DNA from: JAHEJX01 sp041605955
GTDB taxonomy: Bacteria; Actinomycetota; Acidimicrobiia; Spongiisociales; UBA5794
DNA length: 43,719 nt
NCBI GenBank assembly: GCA_041605955.1
Contig: JBFIXI010000030.1
Location: forward strand, 1 to 43,719
Direction: 5' to 3'
Part shown: positions 30,871-37,977 of the stretch, piece after piece
How positions within the stretch are numbered: the first letter of the stretch is position 1
Layout: the number at the start of each line of letters is the position of its first letter
Position numbers and translations under genes: made by a program
The notes under the pieces: generated by a model
Database searches by the model: none
What the model saw: the letters and a program-made list of their open reading frames with translations, nothing else
Told to the model about the DNA's origin: nothing

Positions 30871-31905
30871 GTGAGACTGCTGCCTTCGCTCCTGGTGTCC
30901 GCTCTCATTGCCTGGATCCCACCGGGCGGGCTGCCGGTGTCTTTCGAGACGCCGGATCTGCCCGAGTTGACCGCCAGCACGTGGGCCCTCTACGACGTTG
31001 ACAGTGGCGCGTTCCTGGCGGCGGAGGGAGCCGACGTGGAGCGTCCCATGGCGTCGGTCACCAAGATCATGACCGCGCTCGTCGTCCGCGATCACGCCAA
31101 GTTGACGGAACGGATCCGCATCTCAGAGTCCGCCGCCGCCACCGGTGAGGCCGAGATTGGGCTCGTCCCGGGCGAGCTGTGGGCGGTGGGGGATCTGCTG
31201 CGCGCGGTGATGGTCCGTTCAGGTAACGACGCGGCGGTTGCCCTCGCCGAGCACGTCGCTGGGTCGGTCGAGGCCTTCGCCGACCTCATGAACCAGAAGG
31301 CCGCCGAGCTCGGTCTGGAGCACTCCCACTTCGTCAACCCTCACGGCCTCGACGAGGAGGGTCACTACACCTCTGCCGGCGATCTCGTGATGATGGCGGC
31401 GGCCGCCCTCGAAGACCCGGTGTTGGCTCGTATGGCCCGCACCCGCCTGGTCAAGTTCAAGCCCGACCCCGCGGGCGTCGATCGCGTAGCTCGATCCACC
31501 AACAAGCTGCTTGGGGTGTATCCGGGAGTTGTCGGCTTCAAAACCGGCTTCACCAACGACGCGGGCAAGGTACTGGTCTCGGTCTTGCGGACCGGCGACC
31601 GGACGCTCATCGGGGTCGTGATGAATTCGGAGGATCACTTCGCCGACAGCAGGGAGCTGCTCGATTGGGGTGCCCACGCCGTGACGCTGCGCGACAGGTT
31701 GATGGCCCCACTGATTGCCGACCAGGGCGGCGGAGGTCAGGTTGGGACGCTCCGCTTCACGTCGCAGCAGCGCGCCCGGCTCGGCTCGATCAAACAGCTG
31801 ACAGACGGCGGCTTCGCGACCAGCGACCCGACGGCTTCGGAACTAGCCGATCGCATCGAAAGCTGGCTCCGCAGCGAGCTTCCCATAACGTTGGGGGGCC
31901 GATGA
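30871..31905 (+). CDS. D-alanyl-D-alanine carboxypeptidase (DacF/S11 type)
   Basis: A 344-residue S11 penicillin-binding protein that removes the terminal D-Ala of peptidoglycan stem peptides. The N-terminal signal (RLLPSLLVSALIAWIPPG) targets it outside. The active-site triads are all present: S62xxK65 in ASVTKIM, SGN in VRSGNDAAVALAE and KTG in FKTGFTND. The C-terminal 70 residues are not an evident membrane anchor. GTG 30871 starts 1 nt after the MerR stop. The stop overlaps hpt as ATGA. Mycobacteria do not have this gene between the two MerR/DUF151 genes, so it is an insertion into the conserved order. Confidence 0.9.
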   Translation: MRLLPSLLVSALIAWIPPGGLPVSFETPDLPELTASTWALYDVDSGAFLAAEGADVERPMASVTKIMTALVVRDHAKLTERIRISESAAATGEAEIGLVPGELWAVGDLLRAVMVRSGNDAAVALAEHVAGSVEAFADLMNQKAAELGLEHSHFVNPHGLDEEGHYTSAGDLVMMAAAALEDPVLARMARTRLVKFKPDPAGVDRVARSTNKLLGVYPGVVGFKTGFTNDAGKVLVSVLRTGDRTLIGVVMNSEDHFADSRELLDWGAHAVTLRDRLMAPLIADQGGGGQVGTLRFTSQQRARLGSIKQLTDGGFATSDPTASELADRIESWLRSELPITLGGR

Positions 31906-32471
31906 TGTCTGAGTTCGTCGAGGTGGCCTCGGAAGAGGATTTGGAGCGTCGGGTCGCCGAGCTCGGCGCCGAGCTGAGCGCCGACTATGCGGGCCGCGCT
32001 CCAGTTGTGATCGGAGTACTTAACGGTTGCGTGCCGTTCATTGCCGACCTGGTGCGGGCAATGCCAATCGACGTCGTGGTCGACTTCTTGTCTCTCACTC
32101 GGTTCGATGGCTCCGGCCGTGTCGGTATGGCGCTGGACGCGGGTGTGCCGCTGGCCGGTCGCGACGTCATCCTCGTTGAGGACATCGTCGACACCGGGCT
32201 GACCCTGGTGACGCTGCGCAAGGTGTTGGCGCTGCACGAGGTGGCATCGTTGGCCACCGTTGCGCTCCTCGACAAAGCGCCGCGCCGCATCGTCGACGTC
32301 CCGGTGGAATATCGCGGGTTTGAGGTCGGAGACGAGTTCCTGATCGGGTACGGGCTCGACTGGAATCACCTGTATCGCAACGCACGCAGCCTGTGGGCCG
32401 TAATGGACCTGGCCGTGCTGCAGGCCGACAGTGAGGCGTTTGCCCCTTACGCCTATCCAGCCACCGTGTAG
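31902..32471 (+). CDS. hpt: hypoxanthine phosphoribosyltransferase-family protein
   Basis: A 189-residue type I phosphoribosyltransferase for purine salvage, converting hypoxanthine or guanine with PRPP to IMP or GMP. The PRPP loop is VILVEDIVDTGLTL near residue 87, preceded by GVLNGCVPFIADL and the SLTRFDGSGRV flexible loop. The aromatic base-stacking region is FEVGDEFLIGYGLDW. ATG 31902 overlaps the carboxypeptidase stop as ATGA; a second ATG follows at 31905. GGGGGG precedes it. Placement behind a cell-wall carboxypeptidase is odd but the coupling is tight. Confidence 0.92.
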   Translation: MMSEFVEVASEEDLERRVAELGAELSADYAGRAPVVIGVLNGCVPFIADLVRAMPIDVVVDFLSLTRFDGSGRVGMALDAGVPLAGRDVILVEDIVDTGLTLVTLRKVLALHEVASLATVALLDKAPRRIVDVPVEYRGFEVGDEFLIGYGLDWNHLYRNARSLWAVMDLAVLQADSEAFAPYAYPATV

Positions 32472-32543
32472 GCCACCGCAATCCGGCACGACTGACCTCA
32501 GGATGGGCGCTCGGCTATGCGACGGGGTACCTCACTACGGTGA

Positions 32544-32549
32544 TAGGCT
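32544..32549 (+). promoter_or_regulatory. -10 element TAGGCT, leaderless promoter
   Basis: TAGGCT lies 6 nt (GATCTC) before ATG 32556 of the DUF151 gene. It is one of the cleanest examples of the leaderless pattern. Confidence 0.6.
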
Positions 32550-32555
32550 GATCTC

Positions 32556-33050
32556 ATGAGCGATCCAGTGCCCATGGAGCTGATCGGAGTCCGCATCGAG
32601 CTGCCGACGAACACCCCGATCTTGCTGCTCCGAGAGGCGGCCGGGACTCGGTTTCTTCCGATTTGGATCGGAGCCAATGAAGCCACCGCCATCGCGCTGG
32701 CGCTCGAAGGCATCGAACCGCAGCGGCCTCTGACCCACGACCTGCTCAAGCTGGTGACGGAGCGGCTCGGCGCCAAGGTCGACCGGGTCGTGGTGACCGA
32801 TTTGGAAGACGGCACCTTCTATGCGGATCTCGTGATGACCCGCAATGGTGAGGAGTTGACGGTCAGCTCGAGGCCGTCGGACGCGATTGCCTTGGCGGCC
32901 CGTACCAAGTCGCCGCTGTTCGCCGCGGCCGCCGTGATCGACGAAGCGGGTGTCGAGATCCGCGATGACGGGCAGGAAGAAGAGATCCAGCGGTTCCGCG
33001 AGTTTCTCGACGAGATCGCCCCCGAGGACTTCGAGGGTCAGCAGCAGTAG
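32556..33050 (+). CDS. DUF151 bifunctional-nuclease-family protein
   Basis: A 164-residue protein of the DUF151/bifunctional nuclease family. LREAAGTRFLPIWIGANEATAIALALEG and RPLTHDLLKLV are the family signatures, and SSRPSDAIALAARTKSPLF is the second. Plant homologues have RNase and DNase activity; bacterial function is unclear. It occupies the position of Rv1829 between the two MerR genes. The end of the gene reads CAG CAG CAG TAG CAG TAG CGG TAG, so three in-frame stops follow one another. The start ATG is leaderless-type. Confidence 0.9.
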   Translation: MSDPVPMELIGVRIELPTNTPILLLREAAGTRFLPIWIGANEATAIALALEGIEPQRPLTHDLLKLVTERLGAKVDRVVVTDLEDGTFYADLVMTRNGEELTVSSRPSDAIALAARTKSPLFAAAAVIDEAGVEIRDDGQEEEIQRFREFLDEIAPEDFEGQQQ

Positions 33051-33101
33051 CAGTAGCGGTAGCGTGCTTGACCCGATCAGCAGACCACGCCACCCGGCCG
33101 C

Positions 33102-33123
33102 TTATCCACAGGGTTGTTGACAA
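33102..33123 (+). promoter_or_regulatory. inverted DnaA-box pair at the promoter of the second MerR gene
   Basis: TTATCCACA (33102-33110) is a perfect DnaA-box consensus. TGTTGACAA (33115-33123) is the opposite orientation with one mismatch from TGTGGACAA, 4 nt away. The second box overlaps TTGACA (33117-33122), a -35 box followed after 17 nt by TTTACT (33140-33145). DnaA binding could repress the MerR gene. Confidence 0.55.
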
Positions 33124-33157
33124 CTCTGTTCGCGACTCCTTTACTTTCACCCCGGTA

Positions 33158-33168
33158 GTTCGACGAAC
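33158..33168. promoter_or_regulatory. short palindrome upstream of the second MerR gene
   Basis: GTTCG-A-CGAAC is a perfect 11-bp palindrome in the 5' region, 42 nt before the start codon. It may be an autoregulatory operator for the MerR protein; the length makes chance possible. Confidence 0.3.
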
Positions 33169-33209
33169 GGAATTACGTCGGTGTAAGCTACGTAGACATC
33201 GGAGGGACA

Positions 33210-33707
33210 TTGAGCGAGCAGAGCGAAGTAAGCGGGGAAGTCGTCGAAGGGTATCGGGCTCCCCAGGTGTGTTCGATCGTCAACATCACTTATCGCCAGC
33301 TCGACTATTGGGCGCGTACCGGGCTCATCAAGCCCTCCGTCAAGTCGGCGGCCGGCTCCGGCTCGCAGCGGCTCTACAGCTTCAACGACATCGTCCAGCT
33401 CAAAGTCGTCAAGCGACTGCTCGACGCCGGGATGAGCCTGAAGCGGATTCGGGCCGCCGTCGAGATTCTGCGCGAGCAGCTGCAGAGCAACAGCCCTCTG
33501 AGCGACGTGACGCTGCTGTCCGACGGAGCCACCATCTATGCAGCCCACAGCCCAGATGAGGTGGTAGACGTTTTCCGGCGGGGGCAAGGCGTCTTCGGCA
33601 TCGCGGTCGGCCCGGTCGAAGAAGAGCTCGTCGGAGAGCTGCATGTGCTGGAACCCGAGATCGTACACCTCGACACAGTCCGCCGAGCGGAAGCGAAGGC
33701 CAACTGA
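33210..33707 (+). CDS. MerR-family regulator (Rv1830-like)
   Basis: A 165-residue MerR-family regulator. The winged helix is at residues 12-85: GYRAPQVCSIVNITYRQLDY, then WARTGLIKPSVKSAAGSGSQ and RLYSFNDIVQLKVVKRLLD. The C-terminal part (about 95-165) is a short effector-type domain. TTG 33210 is chosen because GGAGGG ends 3 nt upstream and the frame begins there. It matches the position of Rv1830, a regulator of growth and antibiotic tolerance in mycobacteria. The upstream region carries a DnaA-box pair, a TTGACA -35 and a short palindrome. The next gene begins inside its stop codon. Confidence 0.88.
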   Translation: MSEQSEVSGEVVEGYRAPQVCSIVNITYRQLDYWARTGLIKPSVKSAAGSGSQRLYSFNDIVQLKVVKRLLDAGMSLKRIRAAVEILREQLQSNSPLSDVTLLSDGATIYAAHSPDEVVDVFRRGQGVFGIAVGPVEEELVGELHVLEPEIVHLDTVRRAEAKAN

Positions 33708-34150
33708 GCGAGCCCATCGACTTCGAAGGTCCGGCCGACCGCATCGACTTCGCCCACGAGAGCGAGCGGCAGTTTGCCCGACTCCTCGACTTCTACGACA
33801 TTGCGTGGGAGTACGAGCCGCGGGAGTTCGCCATCGAGTTCGACGGCGATGATGAGCCGATCAAGTTCTTCCGTCCGGACTTCTATCTTCCCGAGGAGGA
33901 CCAATTCATCGAGATCACGACGATGAACCAGAAGTTGGTCACCAAGAAGAACCGGAAGATCCGCAGGCTTCGTCAACTGTATCCGGACATCAGTTGCAAG
34001 ATCTTCTATCAGCGGGATTACTTGGCCTTGCTCGTCAAGTACGGGCTCATCGACGAAGAGGAGGGCGAGCTGACCGCACCTACCCGGGTGCCGGGGCCGC
34101 CTCATCTCGTGGATCTCGGCCTCGACGAAGCGGAGCCCGCTGCCGGGTAG
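33704..34150 (+). CDS. PD-(D/E)XK nuclease-like protein, probable CTG start
   Basis: A 148-residue protein if it begins at CTG 33704. The pattern ESERQFARLLDFYDIAWEYE (E19/E21), then FFRPDFYLPEEDQFIEIT (D59, E70), fits the PD-(D/E)XK nuclease fold; the usual last Lys is replaced by Thr72, although K77 and a KK/RK-rich helix follow. No ATG, GTG or TTG is in frame until ATG 33923, which would remove all acidic residues. CTG 33704 overlaps the MerR stop as CTGA and has GAAGG 4 nt upstream. It could cleave DNA or RNA; the Thr makes activity uncertain. The C-terminus is acidic and proline-rich. Confidence 0.75.
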   Translation: MSEPIDFEGPADRIDFAHESERQFARLLDFYDIAWEYEPREFAIEFDGDDEPIKFFRPDFYLPEEDQFIEITTMNQKLVTKKNRKIRRLRQLYPDISCKIFYQRDYLALLVKYGLIDEEEGELTAPTRVPGPPHLVDLGLDEAEPAAG

Positions 34151-34220
34151 CGTGTCGAGTTGCCGTCGATCCCGAGCCCTCCGTTAGGCTCACGGATCCG
34201 AGATCCTCCACGAGGGTGTG

Positions 34221-35270
34221 ATGCCGACAACGCCGCTGCGTCCCAGCCACGACGCGCTGGGAGCCAAGTTCACCGACTTCGGTGGGTGGGAGATGCCGCT
34301 GCAATACGCCGGGGTCATCAGCGAGCATACGGCCGTGCGATCGGGAGCCGGAGTGTTCGATGTCACGCATCTGGGACGCTTCGAGGTCGTGGGGCCCGGA
34401 GGTCAGGACTTGCTCCGTCGAATGCTGTGCAACGACATTTCCCGGATCGCACCCGGTCGAGCCCAATACACCATGGCGCTGAACGAGTCGGGCGGGGTAG
34501 AGGACGACATCATCGTCTGGTGGATCGGCGAAGAGCGCTTCTGGGTGATGCCCAACGGCGTCAACTTCGACGACATCATCCTGCGCTTTGCCGGCGCGGC
34601 TCCGGCTAGGACCGTGGTGAGGCCGTTGCGCGGGCAGACGGTGCTACTCGCAGTCCAGGGACCGGCGGCGCCCGCCATCATCGCCGAGGTGCTCGGGTCG
34701 GTGCCGAGACGCTTCAGGGTGGATCAGGGTGACTTCGACGACGCGTGGTTCGTTTCGGCCGGTACCGGCTACACCGGGGAGCCGGGCGGCGAGATCTGCG
34801 TTGCGGCCACCGCCGGCCCGGCGCTGTGGGAGGAGTTCGTCGCAGCGGGAGCCACACCATGCGGACTCGGCGCTCGCGACACGCTGCGTTTGGAGATGGG
34901 GTACCCGTTGTGGGGACAAGATCTCACCGAGGACACATCACCCCTCGAAGCGGGGCTCGACTGGGTCGTGAGCTTTGACCACGACTTCGTCGGCAAGGCG
35001 GCCCTCGAGGATCAGCGCAGCCGCGGGCTGTCTAAACGGCTGATCGGCTTCAAGCTCGAGGGGAGGCGCCCGCCGCGGCCGCAATATGCGATGCGCGCTG
35101 ATGGCTCGGTGGGCGAGGTCACCTCCGGCAACTTCAGTCCGGTGCTCGGCACCGGTATCGGCATGGGGTACATGTCCCCGCCGCCGCCATCCGATGCGCA
35201 GCTCGAAGTGTCCATGCGCGACACCTGGACGGGGGCCGTCGTCGTCGAGCCACCGTTCATCGCCCGATGA
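34221..35270 (+). CDS. gcvT: aminomethyltransferase (glycine cleavage T protein)
   Basis: A 349-residue tetrahydrofolate-dependent enzyme that releases ammonia from the aminomethyl-lipoyl H protein and makes methylene-THF. The motifs are FTDFGGWEMPLQY at residue 17, FDVTHLGRFEV, LCNDIS with the catalytic Asp, GTGYTGEPGGEICVA and LRLEMGYPLWGQDLTEDTSP. The barrel-like C-terminal domain carries GEVTSGNFSPVLGTGIGMGY. ATG 34221 is preceded by GAGGGTG; GTG 34218 is a possible alternative. The stop overlaps the next gene as ATGA. It acts with the H protein encoded 5 kb upstream. Confidence 0.94.
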   Translation: MPTTPLRPSHDALGAKFTDFGGWEMPLQYAGVISEHTAVRSGAGVFDVTHLGRFEVVGPGGQDLLRRMLCNDISRIAPGRAQYTMALNESGGVEDDIIVWWIGEERFWVMPNGVNFDDIILRFAGAAPARTVVRPLRGQTVLLAVQGPAAPAIIAEVLGSVPRRFRVDQGDFDDAWFVSAGTGYTGEPGGEICVAATAGPALWEEFVAAGATPCGLGARDTLRLEMGYPLWGQDLTEDTSPLEAGLDWVVSFDHDFVGKAALEDQRSRGLSKRLIGFKLEGRRPPRPQYAMRADGSVGEVTSGNFSPVLGTGIGMGYMSPPPPSDAQLEVSMRDTWTGAVVVEPPFIAR

Positions 35271-36034
35271 GTGATCTCCTCTTTGGCGTGGACGTCGGCG
35301 GCTCGGGCGTCAAGGGTGCAGTCGTCGACGGGGCCACCGGCGCCTTGGCGTCGAAGCGATATCGGGTCCGCACCCCGCAGCCGTCCACCCCGGAGGCAGT
35401 CGCCGCCACGATCGACCGAATCGTGCGTCACCTCGACTGGGACGGCCCGGTCGGGGCCACCATCCCGGGCGTGGTCAGGCGGGGGATTGTGTCCACTGCG
35501 GCCAACATCGATGACGCTTGGATCGGCACGGACGCCGCCGAGCTGTTGGCGTCGGTTGTGGGGCATCCGGCGCATGTTCTCAACGACGCCGATGCCGCCG
35601 GAATTGGCGAGATGACCCACGGGGCCGGCAGAGGAGAGCTCGGTGTGGTGATCCTGCTCACCTTCGGCACCGGGATTGGCAGCGCCCTGTTCCACCGCGG
35701 CGAGCTGATCCCCAACTCTGAGCTAGGCCATCTCGAATTCAGGGGTATGGTCGCCGAACACTACGCGGCTGCCCGGCTGGTGGAGGATGACGAGATGGAC
35801 ATTGCGCCCTGGGCGGTCCGAGTGGGGGAGTATCTACGCCACTTGGAGCGGGTCCTCACTCCCGACCTCTTCATCTTCGGGGGCGGCATATCGAAGCGGT
35901 ACAACGATTTCAGCGAACTGATCGCGGTGGGCACGCCAATCCGGGTGGCCGAATTGCGCAACAATGCAGGGATCGTCGGTGCGGCAATTGCGAGTAGAGC
36001 ATGCTACGGCTCAGTGCCAGCGCGAAAGGAATAG
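35267..36034 (+). CDS. ppgK: polyphosphate glucokinase (ROK family)
   Basis: A 255-residue ROK-family kinase that phosphorylates glucose, using inorganic polyphosphate and often ATP as donor. The phosphate loop GVDVGGSGVKGAVVDG is at residue 6. VLNDADAAGIGEMTHGAGR and LTFGTGIGSALFHRGELIPN follow, with the catalytic Asp in NDADAAG. SELGHLEF and FGGGISKRYNDF complete the pattern of polyphosphate/ATP glucokinases of actinobacteria. ATG 35267 overlaps the gcvT stop by 4 nt. Polyphosphate use is inferred from family resemblance. Confidence 0.88.
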   Translation: MSDLLFGVDVGGSGVKGAVVDGATGALASKRYRVRTPQPSTPEAVAATIDRIVRHLDWDGPVGATIPGVVRRGIVSTAANIDDAWIGTDAAELLASVVGHPAHVLNDADAAGIGEMTHGAGRGELGVVILLTFGTGIGSALFHRGELIPNSELGHLEFRGMVAEHYAAARLVEDDEMDIAPWAVRVGEYLRHLERVLTPDLFIFGGGISKRYNDFSELIAVGTPIRVAELRNNAGIVGAAIASRACYGSVPARKE

Positions 36035-36035
36035 C

Positions 36036-36857
36036 GTGAGCATCACTGGTAAGCGGACCATGCCGGACGGCACCGAGCTGTTCACCGAGACTTGGCCGAA
36101 CAAGGAGCCGATCGGCACTCTGTTGATCATCCACGGAGTTTCCGAGTACACCGGCCGGTGGAGTCATGTCGCCGAGTTCCTGGTTGGCGAAGGCTTCGAG
36201 GTGCACAGCTACGACCAGCGGGCCCATGGGCGGTCGGGCGATGGCGTGATCGACATAAGGGACTTCAACCATTATGTCGACGATGTCGCCCACACGATTG
36301 CGGATATCCGCCAGCAGCACAGGCCGCTGATCCTTTACGGCCATTCGATGGGCGCGCTGGTGGCCGCGTTGTACGCCCAATCCGACCACGAGCAACCCGA
36401 CCTCTTGATCCTGTCGGCGCCGCCGCTCGATGCCAAGGTCTGCGTGCCGGCGCCGCTGCGGATTGCCGCCAACGCATTCGGCGGACTGATTCCTACGCTG
36501 GCCTTGAAGTCAGCGGTCGAGCAAGACCACCTGTCACGCAATCCCGCAGTTGGCGAGGCATATGTCAACGATCCGCTCGTCTATCTGAAAGGCACCACCC
36601 GGTTCGGCAAGAGCCTGTTCGCCGCTATGGATCGAGGCCGCGCGGACATCGACAAGATCCGGGTGCCCACCCTCGTCGTACATGGAGCCGACGACGAGCT
36701 GGTGCCGCCGCGGGCCTCGGCACCCCTGGCCGCCGTGCCATACGTCGAACGGCGCGTGTTTCCCGGTCTGCGCCACGAGATGCACAACGAGCCCGAGTCC
36801 GTCGAGGTGCTCAGTTTCATCTCGGGCTGGGTGAAGAAGCGGCTCAACCGCGATTAG
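36036..36857 (+). CDS. alpha/beta hydrolase, monoacylglycerol-lipase type
   Basis: A 273-residue alpha/beta hydrolase of the serine aminopeptidase S33/monoacylglycerol lipase group. The oxyanion strand is LLIIHGVSEYTGRW, the nucleophile elbow GHSMG (Ser near residue 105), the acid Asp in VHGADDELVPP and the His in GLRHEMHNEPE. GTG 36036 is chosen because AAGGA lies 5 nt before it and the protein pattern starts there; an upstream opening overlaps ppgK in another frame. The 3' end overlaps the adenosine deaminase gene by 14 nt tail to tail. A lipid or lysophospholipid substrate is likely. Confidence 0.88.
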   Translation: MSITGKRTMPDGTELFTETWPNKEPIGTLLIIHGVSEYTGRWSHVAEFLVGEGFEVHSYDQRAHGRSGDGVIDIRDFNHYVDDVAHTIADIRQQHRPLILYGHSMGALVAALYAQSDHEQPDLLILSAPPLDAKVCVPAPLRIAANAFGGLIPTLALKSAVEQDHLSRNPAVGEAYVNDPLVYLKGTTRFGKSLFAAMDRGRADIDKIRVPTLVVHGADDELVPPRASAPLAAVPYVERRVFPGLRHEMHNEPESVEVLSFISGWVKKRLNRD

Positions 36858-37899
36858 ACGCGTAAGCAGCGACGACCGACTCGCGCAACTGCCGCCGCTG
36901 CTGCCAGTCGCCGAATCCGGCTTCGATGGTGCGGATGGTGATGGTCTCGATATCGTCGAGGCCGAGCTGGAAGGTCTCGGCTACCAGCGCGAGTTCGCTA
37001 GACATCGTCACTGCGCTCATCAGCCGATTATCGGTGTTGATCGTCACGTTGAATCCGGCGCGATAGAGCAGCCCAAACGGGTGGGACGCCGCGTCGCTCG
37101 CCAGCGCGGTGTGGATGTTGGACGTGACGGCGCACTCGAGCGGTATGCGGTGGTCACGAATCCTGGCGGCCAGCAGCCCGACGTCGACGATCTCGCCATT
37201 GGCGACTTTGCAGTCCTCGATGATGCGGACCCCATGGCCCAAGCGCTGCGCCCCGCACTTGGCGACCGCGGCTCCGATGGAGTCCAGGCCCGCAGCCTCT
37301 CCGGCGTGGAGCGTGATGCCGAGGCCGTGCTCGCGGGCGTAACGGATTGCCGGAAGATGCTCGTCGGGCGGATAGCCGATCTCGGGCCCGGCGAGATCGA
37401 AGCCGACTACGCCGTCGCCTACATAGCGGGCCGCCGTCCGCGCTGTTTCATCTGAATCGTCCGAGTCACGCAGCGCGGTCACGATCAAGCCCCAGACCAA
37501 GCCGGTCTCGCCGGCAGCCCGGGACAGCCCTGCCAGCGCTGCCTCGATGGCCTCCCCCTGGGTGAGGCCATGGCGGGTGAGCAAGCTGGGGCCGAAGCGG
37601 ACCTCTGCGTACGCGACGCCGTCGTTGTGGTGGTCGATTCCGCACTCATAAGCGACTCGCTCTATCGCCGCCGCGCTCTGCATCACGCCGACCGTGTGCT
37701 CGAATGCCTTCAGGTACTCGACGAGCGAGCCGGATTGGCCCTGGTGCATGGCTCGATCGAGCTCGTCGGGATCGAGCGACGGGAGCTGGGCGTAGCCGGT
37801 TTGCGCGGCCAGCTCGATCATCGTGTCGACGCGGAGCCCCCCGTCGAGATGGTCGTGTAGCACGGCTTTTGGCAGTACGCGCCCTACCTCGGCTTCCAT
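36844..37899 (-). CDS. adenosine deaminase
   Basis: A 351-residue zinc enzyme deaminating adenosine or deoxyadenosine to inosine. The zinc ligands are in KAVLHDHLDGGL (HDH), ITLHAGEAAGLDS (His, and the catalytic Glu) and NTDNR (Asp), with RLGHGVRI and the SNIHTAL His between. It has the extended N-terminal segment of actinobacterial enzymes. With the hpt product, inosine could be salvaged through hypoxanthine, but the genes are not in one operon. ATG 37899 is preceded by TAAGCT after 6 nt. Its 3' end overlaps the neighbouring hydrolase gene. Confidence 0.92.
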   Translation of the reverse strand: MEAEVGRVLPKAVLHDHLDGGLRVDTMIELAAQTGYAQLPSLDPDELDRAMHQGQSGSLVEYLKAFEHTVGVMQSAAAIERVAYECGIDHHNDGVAYAEVRFGPSLLTRHGLTQGEAIEAALAGLSRAAGETGLVWGLIVTALRDSDDSDETARTAARYVGDGVVGFDLAGPEIGYPPDEHLPAIRYAREHGLGITLHAGEAAGLDSIGAAVAKCGAQRLGHGVRIIEDCKVANGEIVDVGLLAARIRDHRIPLECAVTSNIHTALASDAASHPFGLLYRAGFNVTINTDNRLMSAVTMSSELALVAETFQLGLDDIETITIRTIEAGFGDWQQRRQLRESVVAAYASNRG

Positions 37900-37905
37900 C
37901 GGCAG

Positions 37906-37911
37906 AGCTTA
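37906..37911 (-). promoter_or_regulatory. -10 element TAAGCT, leaderless promoter
   Basis: On the minus strand TAAGCT is followed by 6 nt (CTGCCG) and the ATG of the adenosine deaminase gene. The opposite-strand promoter of the transporter lies only 55 bp away, so the two are divergent. Confidence 0.55.
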
Positions 37912-37965
37912 GCCTGCTCTCTCCTGCCGGTGGCTCGGGTCCTTCAGGGGGGAACGTCGGCTCGG

Positions 37966-37971
37966 TACTCT
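37966..37971 (+). promoter_or_regulatory. -10 element TACTCT, leaderless promoter
   Basis: TACTCT is followed by CCCAAC and ATG 37978. The same hexamer serves the ornithine-cyclodeaminase-family gene. No -35 box is visible. Confidence 0.55.
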
Positions 37972-37977
37972 CCCAAC

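Noticed and set aside
33102..33168. replication origin
   Set aside because: Only two DnaA boxes, no AT-rich unwinding region and no dnaA/dnaN/rpmH neighbours, so a regulatory site fits better.
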